DNA of 64,000 bases from Mytilus galloprovincialis (lineage: Eukaryota > Mollusca > Bivalvia > Mytilida > Mytilidae). Position 1 is the first letter of the stretch. Each line of letters opens with the position of its first letter. The notes under the pieces were generated by a model. The model saw only the letters and a program-made list of their open reading frames with translations. It was not told where the DNA came from and did not search any database. The stretch is taken from the NCBI RefSeq assembly GCF_965363235.1, contig NC_134844.1:49038872-49102871 (forward strand). Direction: 5' to 3'. The position numbers and the translations under genes are program-made. Below, piece after piece: positions 21,732-34,548 of the stretch.

Positions 21732-24139
21732 ACCAGAACAGATCAGACGCACGTTTCTATTTTTGACGTCTTCCACTACCAACAAGTTAATATATGTGCG
21801 AATACACCGAACACGAAGTCGACGACCCTGTGTTTATTTTATATCAATAAAAGAACATATTGGTTCTTAATAAAAATAACAGAGATACATGTATTATTTT
21901 ATACGATTTTCAGTTCTAATTTATTGAACCAAAGTTGTTTACAAACTTTTACCAAAACCTATGCCCATTGACTGTTTTTCGATCTGTAATGGTTTGTTTT
22001 TTCACTATCCTTCAACATGCGTGTATTTTATTTGTAATACTTGACACTGATTGCCTTAAGGGCGTCATTTAGCTATTCTACAGATTTATAACTATAATAT
22101 ATTTGTGATGAACGATGAAACGTGGATCAATTTGGATTACCTCCCGTTTGTCATAATAAATCTTTATTGAAAAGAAGTATATTATCATTGTTTTGTTTGT
22201 TGTGTCTATTTTCTTTTTATTATATAGGTAACATTTTGCGTCATATCAAGTATAAAAGCTCAAATACAATAAATGTGACTAAAAGAATGATATCCAAACT
22301 TCGGTTCAAATATATACTCTCCATTACTTCATGTTTTGTAGTGTTAACATGAACGGCTATTTCAATTGTAAAGAGTTTTCTGTAACGTATTGGGTTTCGT
22401 GTCTAATAATCAGCACACAATTGAAAAATAAAAACGTATGTTTTGTTTATGAAGGAGTATATAAAAATAATTCATAACATTATCAGACGTACTTACAACC
22501 CGGAAGATTATAATCAGCATATGATAACACACCCCATTTATCGTGAACAGTTATTTCCCTTAAAGTTTGCATATACTTCTGTCTTGAGAAAGGGAGCGGG
22601 TTTGGAATGATTTTCATTACTGTAGTATTTTATATTTTAGACCATTATTATATAACATATGTCCATTATTCACCTGCATTCTTTATATGTTAGCACCTTT
22701 TAATTATCTTTTCTTTATTTTTTTGGGAAACATTTTTTCGCTATTCTTAATTTTAACCCATTATTATGTATTCCAGACATTGAGATAGTATTATTATGCT
22801 TTCTTACATGGCGAAGACCAAAGTACTTGATTCAGTAAAACATAAAAACAGTACCACGTCTTATTCAGGATTTATCAATAATTTTTCTCATCGAATCGAT
22901 TTTTGTATTTGTATACGATAGTATAAATAAAAAGTATATGTACTTTCTTTAAAAAATAGTTATCTGACGCATACAGGTGTGAGCATAGAGTTTTTTATCT
23001 TTTTAAGACTTTTTTTAACACATAATTCCGTTATTTTATTCTGTCAGAGATTGTGACCTCATTCATTACGTTACCACAGTAAATCGTCCTTCGTAAATTG
23101 GACACAAACTGAAATAGTTATAGTTTAAACATATTTCCTTTGCTAAATTAAAGCAAAATTGATTAGACACAAGTACAGCATACTTATGAAATCTTCTCCA
23201 TAATACAATATAGATAAATACAATAATAGTATGATGACCATCCATGTAGAGCAAACAATTTATAGAATATAACACAAGCTACTATGGGTGAAAAGAAGTG
23301 AGAAAAAAAGAATGTTTGAAAAGTCATATAATTCTGTGATGATGAGGTGAGTGTTGATGATGATGTTTCGTCGGTATCAATAACGCTTTATGAAGGTACT
23401 AGACATCTGCTTGACCTTTTGATGAAATTTTGAACTGATTTGAAAATGTGAACATTTTGTTTGTTCGAAAGGTCCAAGAAAATTAGTTTCCGCCAATTAA
23501 TAGTTTTGTATCTAAAACAAAGATTCTGAATAGCCAGTTAAAATTATTGAATAAGGTTTTTCTACATGCATGAGGTGTTTTTTGGATACACGAACAAATA
23601 ATAATGGACACCCTTAATATCTGACTCACATTGGCAAGAAGGATCGTCTATAATATTAGCTCGAAAAGGTCAAAGTTTAAGATTGAAGCGTCAGAAATAG
23701 TCTTACATTAAGTATACGTAAACAGAATTTCAGCAAATATTGATCATATCCTTTCATATTTAATTTCTTTCGAAGAACACCTAAATAGCTTACATACCTC
23801 CTATCAGTATAAGATTAAAGTAAAGCTCACAAGCTTTAAAAGCAAACTCTGCAAACTGCGTTCCTTTGAATCTTGGAAGTTGAAGAGAATTTGCAATCTT
23901 GAAGATTGACCTATTTCCGTTATATATTTATATGATCGTTTCTGTTATCATCGTGTAGTTTGGTCCAATATGATGAAACTAGTTCAAAAAAGAATATGTG
24001 TTTTGGAAGCAAAATCAATAACAAAGATATGTCTTGAGGCCATCTAAGTCATGATGAAATTTGTAGCACTTCCGATCAGGCGATTTTCATTCTTTTACAT
24101 TAATAAAGAACCATTGAAACATCTTATAGCTGATGTGTT
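21732..24139. other. Intergenic DNA, no gene seen
   Basis: AT-rich, with short open frames only. A (GAT)n-like patch lies near 23335-23370. No exon chain could be supported on either strand. Confidence 0.4.
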
Positions 24140-24240
24140 TCTCTCAGTTTTGGTTTGTAAACCGGAATAGTTTTCTCTCAATCGATTTATGACTTTTGAA
24201 CACCGGAATACTACTGTTGCCTTTATCATATTGTAATTTC
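24140..24240 (-). repeat. Family X fragment, copy 4
   Basis: On the minus strand it reads through AAAGGCAACAGTAGTATTCC and AAATCGATTGAGAGAAAAC, matching the family X words at 15.2 and 15.8 kb. Confidence 0.55.
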
Positions 24241-24714
24241 GAATTAGTAAAATCGTTTTGTTGATATTTCTTTTTTATAGATATATTCTAGTCATGTGTT
24301 GTCTATTGTTCTAGCTTCTTTTAAAACTACAACGGTACCATGATAATTTATTTGTATATATCTCAGTGTTTGCCAATAAAATTTTATTAATCTAGCTACT
24401 TTTATGACTAATGCGGTATAGAGTTTGATTCAATAGGCAATTTTATTTCTCAAAATAAATTGTATTACCAAAATCGTTGTTTCTATCCATTATCCAAATC
24501 ATGTATTTATCTAGACCTTGCATTCGAAGTCAAGGGCTTTACATCATTAAGTTTTGTTTAATACGTTCGAACATTCACGGAAGTCTAGATGAGGTGACAA
24601 AAACATAATCAAAACACATATATAGGTTAGCATGCAGTCTGTTCAAGCCTTTTACCATATTTAAGTCTTAAATAAAAATCTACATAAATTATTGGAGGGG
24701 TGTCCGCATGTGTA
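24241..24714. other. Intergenic DNA, no gene seen
   Basis: AT-rich sequence between two repeats; nothing recognised. Confidence 0.35.
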
Positions 24715-25170
24715 CCAAACAAAAGCAGGTGACACTTAGGGGCCCTTCAGAACTAACAAGTCTACGGCAAACTGTCGACGACACTGCAAACAAACAAAAT
24801 GAAAGATCCTTCTCTAATAGTGGCTTTCCTCATACTGATCATGGTAAGTACGAAATATATGAAAAGCGGGAGGGATTGTGGTAAAGACAATAGGAACAAA
24901 GCCGTTGTTACCTCTGACATAGATATTTCATAACTTACTCGCGATGACTCCATTACGTTTTTTCGAAAGTGCCACTTGAAACTCTTGGTTAGTATAGCTT
25001 CCTTGTAAGCAGTCATCTTTATTAAGGAAATAGTGATAGGAATTAAATCGCTGGAATGTCTTATTAAGTTGGAAAATATACATTGTATACTCCTTATGCA
25101 GGCGCTGCTGGAATGATGATACATAGAATCGCGGAAGGTTCACAACTGAGAAGCTAAGTTCGTCTCATCT
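24715..25170 (-). mobile_element. Penelope-like element remnant 1 (reverse transcriptase C-terminal region)
   Basis: On the minus strand, ATTCCAGCAGCGCCTGCATA, GGAAGCTATACTAACCAAGA and a 3' tail GAAGGGCCCCTAAGTG match what I recall of the last part of mussel Penelope-like reverse transcriptase and its 3' region. The copy is old and carries several breaks. Recognition is from memory. Confidence 0.5.
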
Positions 25171-25639
25171 ATTATAACGTTTTGTTATTGACCGAATTTC
25201 TAGATGTAAATCAAGATATTAGACAGACATAGCTGTGTCTGTGGTTTCCTAGTTTTCATGTTTGATGGGATAGATGCAGTCAACAATCACCAAACTTTGA
25301 ATTATTCAGTGAGAGAACCTTAATATAACGATAGAAGTTAAAGGATATAATGCTAGCTTATTTTCCTGAAAAGCTGCTGTATGAAATCTGCTTTTTATGA
25401 CAAAGAAACAAATCGGCAAAAATAAGTTGGTTCCTATAGGAATGCAAATTGCATGATATTCCTGTTATACATGCATTCGACTCAGAAGTCTCTTCAGAAG
25501 GTAAAGCCGGACAAAATTGGCCAAAAAATGAATAAAACGTAGATGTATTGTAACACTTAGTGGTACACAAAAGACGACGAAAAGATCAACAACTCCACAA
25601 AACCATACACTGAAATGAAAAGAATGAACATGAAGAACC
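25171..25639. other. Spacer between two Penelope-like remnants
   Basis: No gene seen; the 70-codon minus frame at 25358 has no recognisable motif. Confidence 0.35.
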
Positions 25640-26100
25640 CTTAAAAACTTGGGTTAGTCTCGGATGCTCCAGAAGGTTTAGGCAGATACTACTTCAGAAG
25701 TAGCATGCATCAGTCATGTTGTTCATGGTAAGAACAAATTCGATGATAAGTCTCATTCGGAGATGTAATCATTGACACAAAGAGGGTGGGATTGTGGTAG
25801 CAAGAATAGGAACATATCCAATGTCATATGTGACTGACATAATAATTTCACAACTTTCAATCAACTCGCGATGGTGTCCATAAAACTTCCGAAGGAATGA
25901 CTTCAATTTTTAGACCTTTGAATCCACCAATAGGAAATGCAAACTTTATAATATTGTTTTAAATAGAAGATATCTACTCCATATGCCAACGCTCATGGAA
26001 TGTTGCTACAAAGAAATTGAAAGTTCACAATTGGAAATGGAAAAGGGAAATGTTTACGCCAATAAGCTAATTCGTAAATGAATTTTTTTGGCGTAAAGTT
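25640..26100 (-). mobile_element. Penelope-like element remnant 2
   Basis: Same orientation and same part of the element as remnant 1, about 880 bp away: ATTCCATGAGCGTTGGCATA, GGACACCATCGCGAGTTGAT and tail CTTCTGGAGCATCCGAGACT. It is more divergent and broken. A short inverted repeat TTTACGCCAA...TTGGCGTAAA lies at 26053-26097. Confidence 0.5.
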
Positions 26101-26366
26101 TTGATCTCAACCCACACTCATTGAAAATGTCTAGATGTAAGTAAAACATGCAAAAGATGCAAAATATAAAAGAAAAATACAACAAAACATTTTTTTAATA
26201 AATTAATTTATATGACTGAATGTAAATAAAATTTCTATTAATACTGATTAACTTTTTGTCCTTCGCATTTCTATGCCTGATCTTCCTTTACCAACACAAA
26301 TGAATCTCCAAACATTAAAAAATATATTTTCAAAAGACAAAATCCCTGCTTATTTAATAAACAAAA
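26101..26366. other. 3' flank of the unknown gene
   Basis: 3' UTR or flank of the minus-strand gene; no canonical poly(A) signal noticed on the minus strand. Confidence 0.3.
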
Positions 26367-26693
26367 TCAATAACCTAATCGTTGTTCTGGGGGATGAGTT
26401 ATTTTATAAGAACTTGGCACTGTGTATGGAATTTCTTCTTCTTGCGTTTTTAGTCCATTATTTAACCCAAAGTTTCCGTTTTCGATATCGTTTTTACTTT
26501 CTTCTGTTCCTTCTCCATTACCGTTTCCGTTCTGTGCGTTTTTGTATGCATGGAATCTTTGTAGATTTTGACGGTATCTTGGTTGTTCCCAAGGCCATGG
26601 TGGTCTGTTCAAGGGTTTTGACACAGGTGGGTCTACATTTTCAGATATCCATTCTGGGTGTACGACGAAATATGCTTTAGATGAAAATGAATT
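26367..26693 (-). CDS. Unknown gene, last coding exon
   Basis: The exon opens after an acceptor (CTTTTGCAG) at phase 0 and encodes 108 residues to the stop: NSFSSKAYFVVHPEWISEN, then a Pro/Trp-rich stretch (NRPPWPWEQPRYRQNLQRF), an Asn/Gly/Glu-rich low-complexity part, and the end HPPEQRLGY. It joins in frame to exons at 28591, 29173 and 33173. The aromatic/proline style resembles small ciliary or sperm microtubule-associated proteins, but I recognise no family. Confidence 0.75.
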   Translation of the reverse strand, partial: NSFSSKAYFVVHPEWISENVDPPVSKPLNRPPWPWEQPRYRQNLQRFHAYKNAQNGNGNGEGTEESKNDIENGNFGLNNGLKTQEEEIPYTVPSSYKITHPPEQRLGY

Positions 26694-27084
26694 CTGCAAA
26701 AGAATTTTTCAATGTAAATAATAGAGAAAAAATACAATTCTATTTTTGTTTAATGGTATTAAAATAACATTTAGGACTCATTTCATTTTGGATTTAATGT
26801 TTACCTTAAAACTAGTAAGAACTTTTCGAATATAAAAAAATACGATAAGATCATGTGTCCTATGACACCACATCCCGGGCACATTCGGATTTTTTTTTAA
26901 AGTTCATAGCATGTGTTCGTTATTTCAAATTCATATAAAAAAATTCCGATATAAGATCCAGATACAGGACGGACAAATGGACAATTGATTGACGGACACC
27001 AATATGCTCACTACTTTTCTTCTCCAAATCTTCGGAGACGTGGGACGATTGATCACGGGAAAAGGGCGTCGACAAAATCTAAAT
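26694..27084. other. Intron DNA of the unknown gene
   Basis: AT-rich intron sequence without recognised features. Confidence 0.35.
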
Positions 27085-27370
27085 CATCTATGCGCAAATA
27101 GATTAACTCCACCGCATTTATGCGACTGTCCCAACTCTGAGCCAGGAACCTCTGACCATTGTTAGTCTTGTATGTTTTTTTTTAATTCTTTCATGTATTA
27201 GAGTTTTAGAGTGACGTCCATTTTCTATGAACCAGTACTCATTTGTGTTTAGGGACCAGCTGAAACCCGGGTGCGATATTCTCGCTGAGTTGCAGACCCA
27301 TTGGTAGCCTTGGGTCTTAATTTTCTGCTCTTTGGTTAGGTTGTTGTCTCTCTTACACATTCCCCGATTT
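27085..27370 (+). mobile_element. Retroelement 3' end (family B), diverged copy in an intron
   Basis: It starts at TTAACTCCACCGCATTTATG and ends GTTGTCTCTCTTACACATTC then CCCGATTTA, aligned to the 3' end of the 21051 copy but shorter at the 5' side. It lies in the intron between the last two exons of the unknown gene, opposite to its strand. Confidence 0.6.
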
Positions 27371-28590
27371 AGATGAAATGCTAACTGGATGTCATTCTCT
27401 GACCATTTTATGATAAGTATGGTATGTATACAGTATACATCAAATGTTTATTAAATCCAGGTGATCGCATTAAACATTGATCACATGTAATCTTGTTTTG
27501 GTGCTTAGATATATGTCTAAAAAGGATCATAGCTTAATAACTTATCAAAACTTAACTTCGTACATTTTAAAGTGGCTGTCACTATAGTGAAAACGAATTA
27601 ATCTTTAAAATCTGAGCATATCCAGATTAGAAATACCTAACTTTATCAAATCCTTTCAGTCAAAAACAGTAACTTATCTTTTCCATTTACATACATAGTA
27701 AAGATTTAGAAACTGGCGCATTATGAAGTTGGCAGTGAAACATATATAAGGTCAAACTTTGTCAAATTGTTTGACCTTGTTTGACACCTTTATCCCGTTT
27801 AGTATCAATTATATAAGTTATAAGCATTGATTCCAAATGATATTTTATGTCTAGCTTATGTCGATGATTATATTGTTTTTACCATTTCAGCTTCATTGTA
27901 TTAAATTGAATAAGCATTCCTAAGCTTCTGTAAAAAAGTGTTAAAATGTAGGTTTATCACTTTATTTTGTTTATAAGTTATATAACTGAAAATTCAGTCT
28001 ATTCGGGTCATATTTATCTTCTTTTTTTTACGTGAATAGTTGGCAAATAGGGAAAGATATATGCGAATCTCAAATCTTCTTTTATTCTAATGGTCTTGCA
28101 GCAAGGAATGTAACACTGAGTTACTTATAAAACGTATCAACAAATTATTTTTTGCTTTGAACAAATGGATAAAAAAAATCTAAATATGTATCTAACATAA
28201 ATGGAAAATACAATATTTCGTTCATATCAAAGTAAAATCAACCTAACAATTTAACTTTTAGTTAAATCCATAAAGTGATTTTCTCTAAAGATGAATACAA
28301 AAAGGCGGAACAGTGATTAAGGAGTAAATATTTATTTGACTACAACTCGGCAAGTTATTAACACAAGGTTTACAAAAAGAAAATCAATGGGGGCACATTC
28401 TGTCTCTAATGTTTGTCTTCAACAAACCATTCAAGCCTTGTATGTACGGAAATAATTTATAAATGTGTATACACAAAAAAAATGGAACATAATGCATAGA
28501 ACAGGTTTCGCCATCAACATGAAATCCTTTAGAATAGAAATTTTGAAATGATATGCCTGTATACAGCAGATTCTACTGAGTGTAACTTAC
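27371..28590. other. Intron DNA of the unknown gene
   Basis: No feature beyond AT-rich sequence. Confidence 0.35.
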
Positions 28591-28642
28591 CCCAAACATA
28601 CTATCTTGATGACTGTAGTCAATATTTGGTGGTCTCAGCTCT
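28591..28642 (-). CDS. Unknown gene, 52-bp internal exon
   Basis: The exon is bounded by TATTCCAG and GTAAGT. It encodes ELRPPNIDYSHQDSMFG after completing a split Arg codon, and ends at phase 0, which fits the exon at 26693. Confidence 0.75.
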
Positions 28643-29172
28643 CTGGAATAAAAATAATACAAAAGTCAACCACTTAATTTCTGAAATACAGAACAGAACG
28701 CAAAAAATTATTCTTAGAAACGTATAAAAAACATTTGGATTTATATTTATATTTGTATTTACTTTTATTTTGAGAGAATTCACAGGTATAAATCAAATTC
28801 AAACTCTTCGTGCCTTTGGATAGATAAATTACGTCAGTTTTAATACATATCTGACAGATTTAAAACAAAGCAAAAAGCAAGTAAATATTTCACTGAATTT
28901 CTACGTAAAGCCATGTAGATGTATTCTAAAATAATATGTGATACATAAGCTTGTCTCAAAACCCCTCCCTCTGACAAATATAAATACACACTGCTAAGAT
29001 GTTCGTGTGAGGTTTGACTGTGATGAAAATGTGCACCTAAAAGGGAGCAATCTGGCTGTCTAGTTACAGTAAAAGCATGTACAAGCACACCGAACGATGT
29101 GATATTAAATTCAAACTCCCAACACAGTCTAAATAAGCCCACTTAAAGTGGAGCGTTAAAAACTAATAGTAC
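28643..29172. other. Intron DNA of the unknown gene
   Basis: No feature recognised; the 100-codon minus frame at 28840-29142 is intronic and motif-free. Confidence 0.35.
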
Positions 29173-29190
29173 CTTCTGCGTCGCCTATAC
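29173..29190 (-). CDS. Unknown gene, 18-bp microexon
   Basis: Only 18 bases, GTATAGGCGACGCAGAAG, lie between a strong acceptor (TTTTTCAG) and a GTACTA donor. It completes a Glu codon split at 33173 and reads Y-R-R-R-R before a codon split into the next exon. Including it keeps the frame open through all four exons. Skipping it also keeps frame, since 18 is divisible by three, so alternative use is possible. Confidence 0.55.
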
Positions 29191-29517
29191 CTGAAAAACA
29201 CATCCAATTCAAATTTAAAAGTGATTCTGTCGAGAAAAAAAAATTCAACCAAAAAATCCATTTCCTTTCTAGTTAAAACATTATGTTAATCGGTTTTAAT
29301 TTAGTTATTTGATATCATATTATATGACATCTAGTTTTTCAAAGTAATTCACACGACAAACCATAAAATCATATATTTTGCAAACCCTGTTTCTAATCTA
29401 CTCGCAATTTGGACCGGAACTCTTCAAAATCAAAAATGACATCAAAATGTCAACATCAGGTCTTCTACTATATACAAAAGTTAACATAGCTTTATATCCA
29501 AAAACAACAACAAGAGG

Positions 29518-29640
29518 GGATATAAAATAAAGAGATGAGGTATGATAACCAAAGAGACCACTATCCACCAAAGATCAAAGTAAAGTTGATGTAAGCAATT
29601 ATAGCTAACCGTACGGCCTTCAACAATCAGGAAAATCCCG
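29518..29640 (+). repeat. Family A fragment, copy 2
   Basis: Contains CCAAAGAGACCACTATCCAC and CGTACGGCCTTCAACAATCA. It lies in the large intron between 29190 and 33173. Confidence 0.6.
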
Positions 29641-32309
29641 TATTATATATTAGTCGATTATTAAAGACCCTAGCTATTATTTTGGTTAACGCAGGCCTAG
29701 TGATCTTAATCAAGTAACTCATCAGAAAATAGAAACTGCATGAATGCAGTTTACAATTATTTTTATCTCCTTTTTCATCTACAATTACAGTGGTTGGTTC
29801 AGAGGGGTGTTGATAGCACATATTTGATCAGGACAATTTCGCCCCTATCCTGGGACACTGGATTCTATCATGAATTTTAACAATTTTTAATACAATTTTA
29901 TACAGATTATATACTATAGCTGAGTAAATCGTTTCAAAAGTTTGAATATCAGGCAAACCTTAATTAAAAAGCAGGACATTTACATCCATTATTCCGTTTC
30001 TTAGCTTCAATTTCACAATAGTTTTACTACCCTTTTCCATTTTAGATGTTTAAAAGGAACATATAACATTGTTAAATATATGCACTTAACAAACATTACT
30101 TTTCACACTTTAAGTGGGTGTAATATGCACAAGCAATATCTCTTAACATGTATTATATTAGAGCTTTATTTGAAGGCAATAAACCCGTATTTTCAAATTT
30201 AATTTAATTTTTGTATTAAAAGGAATTTAAAACATATTATTACCTAACTTTGGTCCATATGTTATCTCTTTAAAAAAAGTAACTGCATGAGACCCATGAT
30301 TGACGGCTTTATTAGAAAGATATATAAAACTTTTATGAAAACAAAAGATACCCTACTTTTGATCCAAGCTGCTCAATAAAAATGCTGTTGAATAAATTTA
30401 CGATATCATAAATGTTTTCATATTTATTTCATAGTGTATTGGGGTTAACTTCAATGAGTATGCAGAATGACAAAGAGAAAATAATAAGAGATTGTCAAAA
30501 CCTTTTATACATAAATGAAAAGTCTTTGCTTTTTTTATAAAGACATTAAATGTGATAAAAAGATAGAAGTATGATATATTTTGTAAAATCTCATATAAAA
30601 TGCATTTGTAAATAAAGTTTATTGTTTCTTTTGAAAAAAAATCAAAATAACTGACATTTTTAACTGCTTTTGTCTCTTTATTTTACTGTATGTGGTGGGA
30701 TTTTTTTTTAAGCACTTAACACAACAGTAGACTTGCATAGTAATGACTGGAGCAAGTAAAACTTATTGGAATATTAATATTTCGATTCTTATTATGCTTG
30801 CTGCCCAGAATAAAATGATGATAATAAGTTGATTATGGGTATTATAGAACGTTCGATGTTATATAGGGCACGTGTGCATAATGTTGTATACTGAAGTTAA
30901 GATTTGTTCCGAACAGACGGACTTTCCTACAGGGCCTTCGATAAATTAGTACTACGATTGGATTTCTTAACTTGAGTGGTTTCATGGAACTCATTAATTT
31001 TACGCGACATTCGACTCGAAGTCAAACACAGCGTGCCGATGAACCTGAAATGCAGCTCAAACATTAACTTGAACTTTATCACGAACTTTCACCCAAACTA
31101 TAACTTGAACTTTTTCACGAACTTTGAACAAACTTGAACTCGAACTCGAAGTCAAACTCTATGGTTATTCACACTCGTCATGATAAGTCATGAACCATGT
31201 GAGAATGATAATCCATTTTGATGTCGACATATTTTGACGTATTGTGCTGAGACGTAACAATATTTAATAATGTGTATAAACGCAGTATAAATTTTCGGGT
31301 TCGGTAAAGTTTAATTGCTATGCTTAGTACGGCTGTCAAAATAGGCTTTATATTTTGTTCATAAAAGGAAAAAGGAGATAGTTGCATGTAGTTTATTCCG
31401 TATAGAACACCGTTCCGTTCTTACACAAGGAACACTTGGTGTTCAACCAAGGTAATTCTTGGTTCAACTAACATTTTTTTTAAGATATTCAAATATTTCA
31501 TTGAAAATGATTGAATACATGTGAATTCAATATCATACATGCTTTCAAATAAAAAAAAGTGCATATAAAGTTCAAAATCAAAAGACGTATTAATTTAAAC
31601 CGTTCAAACGTATAGAAATTAAAACAGTGTTGTATGAATTAAAAGTTGATTTAAATGCTTTATCTGAACGATTTAGTATTTAAAAGAAGTACAACGAAAC
31701 AACAATCGGTGAATTAATTATTGATTGTAAAATCATATTTGAACAATTGTAATAAAAAAGAAACATTTTGAATTGACTGCTCGCTTGTGACAGATAGACG
31801 ACATAGATACAAACATTCGAATACATTGTTACAAGTATTATATAGGACAAGTCTACTAATACGTTCTGGGTTAGTGTAACACTATAGAGGGTCTATTATT
31901 TATCTCTAAAAATAATATCTGCCAAATAACTTATGATCCTTAAACAAACACTAAAACAAAACATAAATAAAGGTTGTTGGGGGTATTCGCTTGAAACCAA
32001 TACAACACTTTAATAATATGGAACGATGTCTTTTAGGCTTAATGCATTACATATAAATATTCATATTATTTAAAATGTCAATTAAGAAAAAGAAGAGAGT
32101 GAGAAAAGATAAAACAATGACATCGACCCTATAAATTTGTGTTCTTGAGCTCACCCCTTAAAAAAAATATCATACACGTTTGGATTTTTATATAACTTTG
32201 TTGGATAGTTGGTTGTCATGGCTCGGCTGTTTGAATGTCTCACAATATAAAAATAGAAAAATATCCTGTACATTGACCTAAAATGGTTACTTTTTCAAAT
32301 TGTGACTTG
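29641..32309. other. Intron DNA of the unknown gene
   Basis: A short degenerate repeat of ACTTGAACTTT / TCACGAACTTT with GAACTCGAA occupies about 31020-31160. The rest is AT-rich with no exon supported. Confidence 0.4.
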
Positions 32310-32640
32310 GATGGCCTGAGAGTTGTCTTGTTGGCACTCATACCAGATCTTCTTATATCTACGTATGGTTTTCAATGATATAACTCTCCACCAGAGACAT
32401 GAGGACGAGGAGGTGAACCTACAAGTCGCCATACTGCCTTCAACAATGAGCAACCCTTTAGTGTATGAAAAGCTATAAAAAGTCCCCCGTTACGGCAAAA
32501 TATGAAACCCTTCAAAAGAAAACCAACTGTCTGATTTATGCTAAAACAGCGAGACCCATTGGAATACAGGTTTTTCACTTGGGATAAGGACATAAGAATA
32601 TGGCAGAGTTAAACATGTAAACGAGCGCTCGTCCTTCCTG
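32310..32640. repeat. Family A pieces in inverted arrangement, copy 3
   Basis: 32310-32360 carries the 5' end on the minus strand (AGTTGTCTTGTTGGCACTCA). 32375-32640 carries a plus-strand piece (AACTCTCCACCAGAGACATG, CTGCCTTCAACAATGAGCAA). The two facing ends suggest insertion of one copy beside another. Confidence 0.6.
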
Positions 32641-33172
32641 TATAACTATTGGCCCCTCACACAACATATCAACAAACTGCAAAAATCAATTAGAAAATGG
32701 GTCATCCGCACAAAAACAACTAAAAAAAAGACATAAATATACAGCGTTCTTAGAGGACTCGCAGTTACTGAAATCAAGTTCAGAGACCACTTTTTACTAA
32801 TATATAAAACATTGTATCCGTGACTGAGACAAGCTACTGAAACCAAGATCAGAGTCCAATTCTAATTAATAAATTCATGATTCTAATAAATGAAAAAAGA
32901 TTTCAAAGACTAAGATGTCTATATATGGCAGTCTTATAATTGTTCCGTTATGAAACAAAAAGTTATCTAAATATCATTTCAAATCTTGAATAAAATAACG
33001 ATTTATGCTGATGATGTGTACAGTGCTACAACTGTGTGCTGACCAGCTAGTCGAATTAATTAAAAGTTTAAAAAAAATTTAAGCGTGTTAGTATCTGCAA
33101 ACGTATACCTGGCTGAAAAAAAGAATATATAAACAAAAAAAAAACTTGCAAATAAATTGTAAAATCACTTAC
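32641..33172. other. Intron DNA of the unknown gene
   Basis: No feature recognised. Confidence 0.3.
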
Positions 33173-33287
33173 TCTGCAATTTTATTTTTAGTTGCTGGGT
33201 CCGTTGACTGGGACATTGTTCGATCTCTGAAGTAACTCGGAAAAACGTATTCCTCCCAGAAGTGACTATCGTACTTGTCCTCAATCT
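33173..33287 (-). CDS. Unknown gene, earliest exon found (5' incomplete)
   Basis: The exon lies between TTACCTATAG and the strong donor GTAAGTG. It reads IEDKYDSHFWEEYVFPSYF then RDRTMSQSTDPATKNKIA and a split Glu codon. Its first two bases complete a codon from an upstream exon that I could not find between here and about 41 kb. The other reading frame meets a stop in the exon at 28591, which supports this frame. Total visible protein is about 170 residues. Confidence 0.75.
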
Positions 33288-34487
33288 CTATAGGTAAAAA
33301 CCGATTAAACATTGTGATTTTAACTTTCCTTTTTATACCCCAGATTATATGTAAAATATAATTAGGCCTAATCAATAGAAACCGACCTTATACACATTAC
33401 AATATTTATAGGTATAGCTTTACAACATATACCATTTAAATATTTAATTCTGTACAATAAATGTTCCAAAAAATGATTTGGTATGCTTGTTTCTTATGGT
33501 ATCTTTGTCTAACGTTAATATCTAAAATAATAAAGACGGAGCCGAATGCACTTCAGTTTTTTAACCATGCAGTTTATTTATCAACTGTGTTGACCATTTA
33601 TGTGATGTGTGCATTAGGTAAAGAACAAACACAAATGATATTTTATTAATGGGTATAGTTTGCTTGTGCGAGATCATCACACTAGATATAGAATATAGCA
33701 TTTTCGGATTTCGTTTTTAAATTTCGTATGCATTTAGTTTGTTGATTTGTATCTGAATATAGCAGAAAAAGTGTTACGTAGCATTCAAACTTCCATAGAC
33801 ACAAAATTTTATGAAATAGATTTATAATTGTTTAGGACGGATCTTGCCTTTGATAGAAAATCACCTCTGTTATAATCAGGTATAACATAGTAACCATGAC
33901 GAAAACAACACGTGATCGGTGATTCCGAGGTTAACATGTAAAGCATAAAGGTTCGATCAAGTTTGAAGACTTGAAAAGACATATGTTATTATATGTCTCT
34001 GATACTTGCTAGTGTTAACTTCATTAACATATATATAGTAACCATGACGAAACAATTAACACATGATCGCCGAATCCGAAATTTAAAGGTTCAATCACAT
34101 TTGTTATGTACCATACGGTAATTCTTATTGAACAATCTGATCTTAATGTTTTGTTATTTAATTCTTACATTAACAATTTAATTATTGGTTAGATTACATT
34201 CACGCAGCACCTGTCCAACCTTTAAACATTGGATATATGTATGAACTGAAACTATCTAACTTTGCGGGGGTTTAGAATTCACTCATTTCAACGAGGGATC
34301 AGTCTTTAAGGGGGAAGTTGCTTATGTATGCCATATAGGTCGCGCGAAGTCAAAATTATGTCAGCTCACAACTCACTGAATCAGTAGAAACCTGGGACTA
34401 TATAGTAACGTTACGCGACTGAAAAACTTGTATAAACAAATACCACTTCAGTAAAATTCATACAAACAAAAAATTACAATTGGTGGG
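33288..34487. other. Upstream DNA with a local tandem duplication
   Basis: 33888-33985 and 34030-34105 are diverged copies of one segment (TAGTAACCATGACGAAA, CATGATCG / CGTGATCG, AAAGGTTC). No exon of the unknown gene could be found here. Confidence 0.45.
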
Positions 34488-34548
34488 CTGTCTGTTCTTT
34501 GGTCGGGTTGTCTCTTTGACACATTCCCAATTTCCGTTCTCATTTAAA
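34488..34548 (+). mobile_element. Retroelement 3' end (family B), shortest copy
   Basis: Only about 60 bp: CTGTTCTTTGGTCGGGTTGT, then CTCTTTGACACATTCCCAAT and TTCCGTTCTCATTT. An extreme 5' truncation of the family. Confidence 0.6.
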
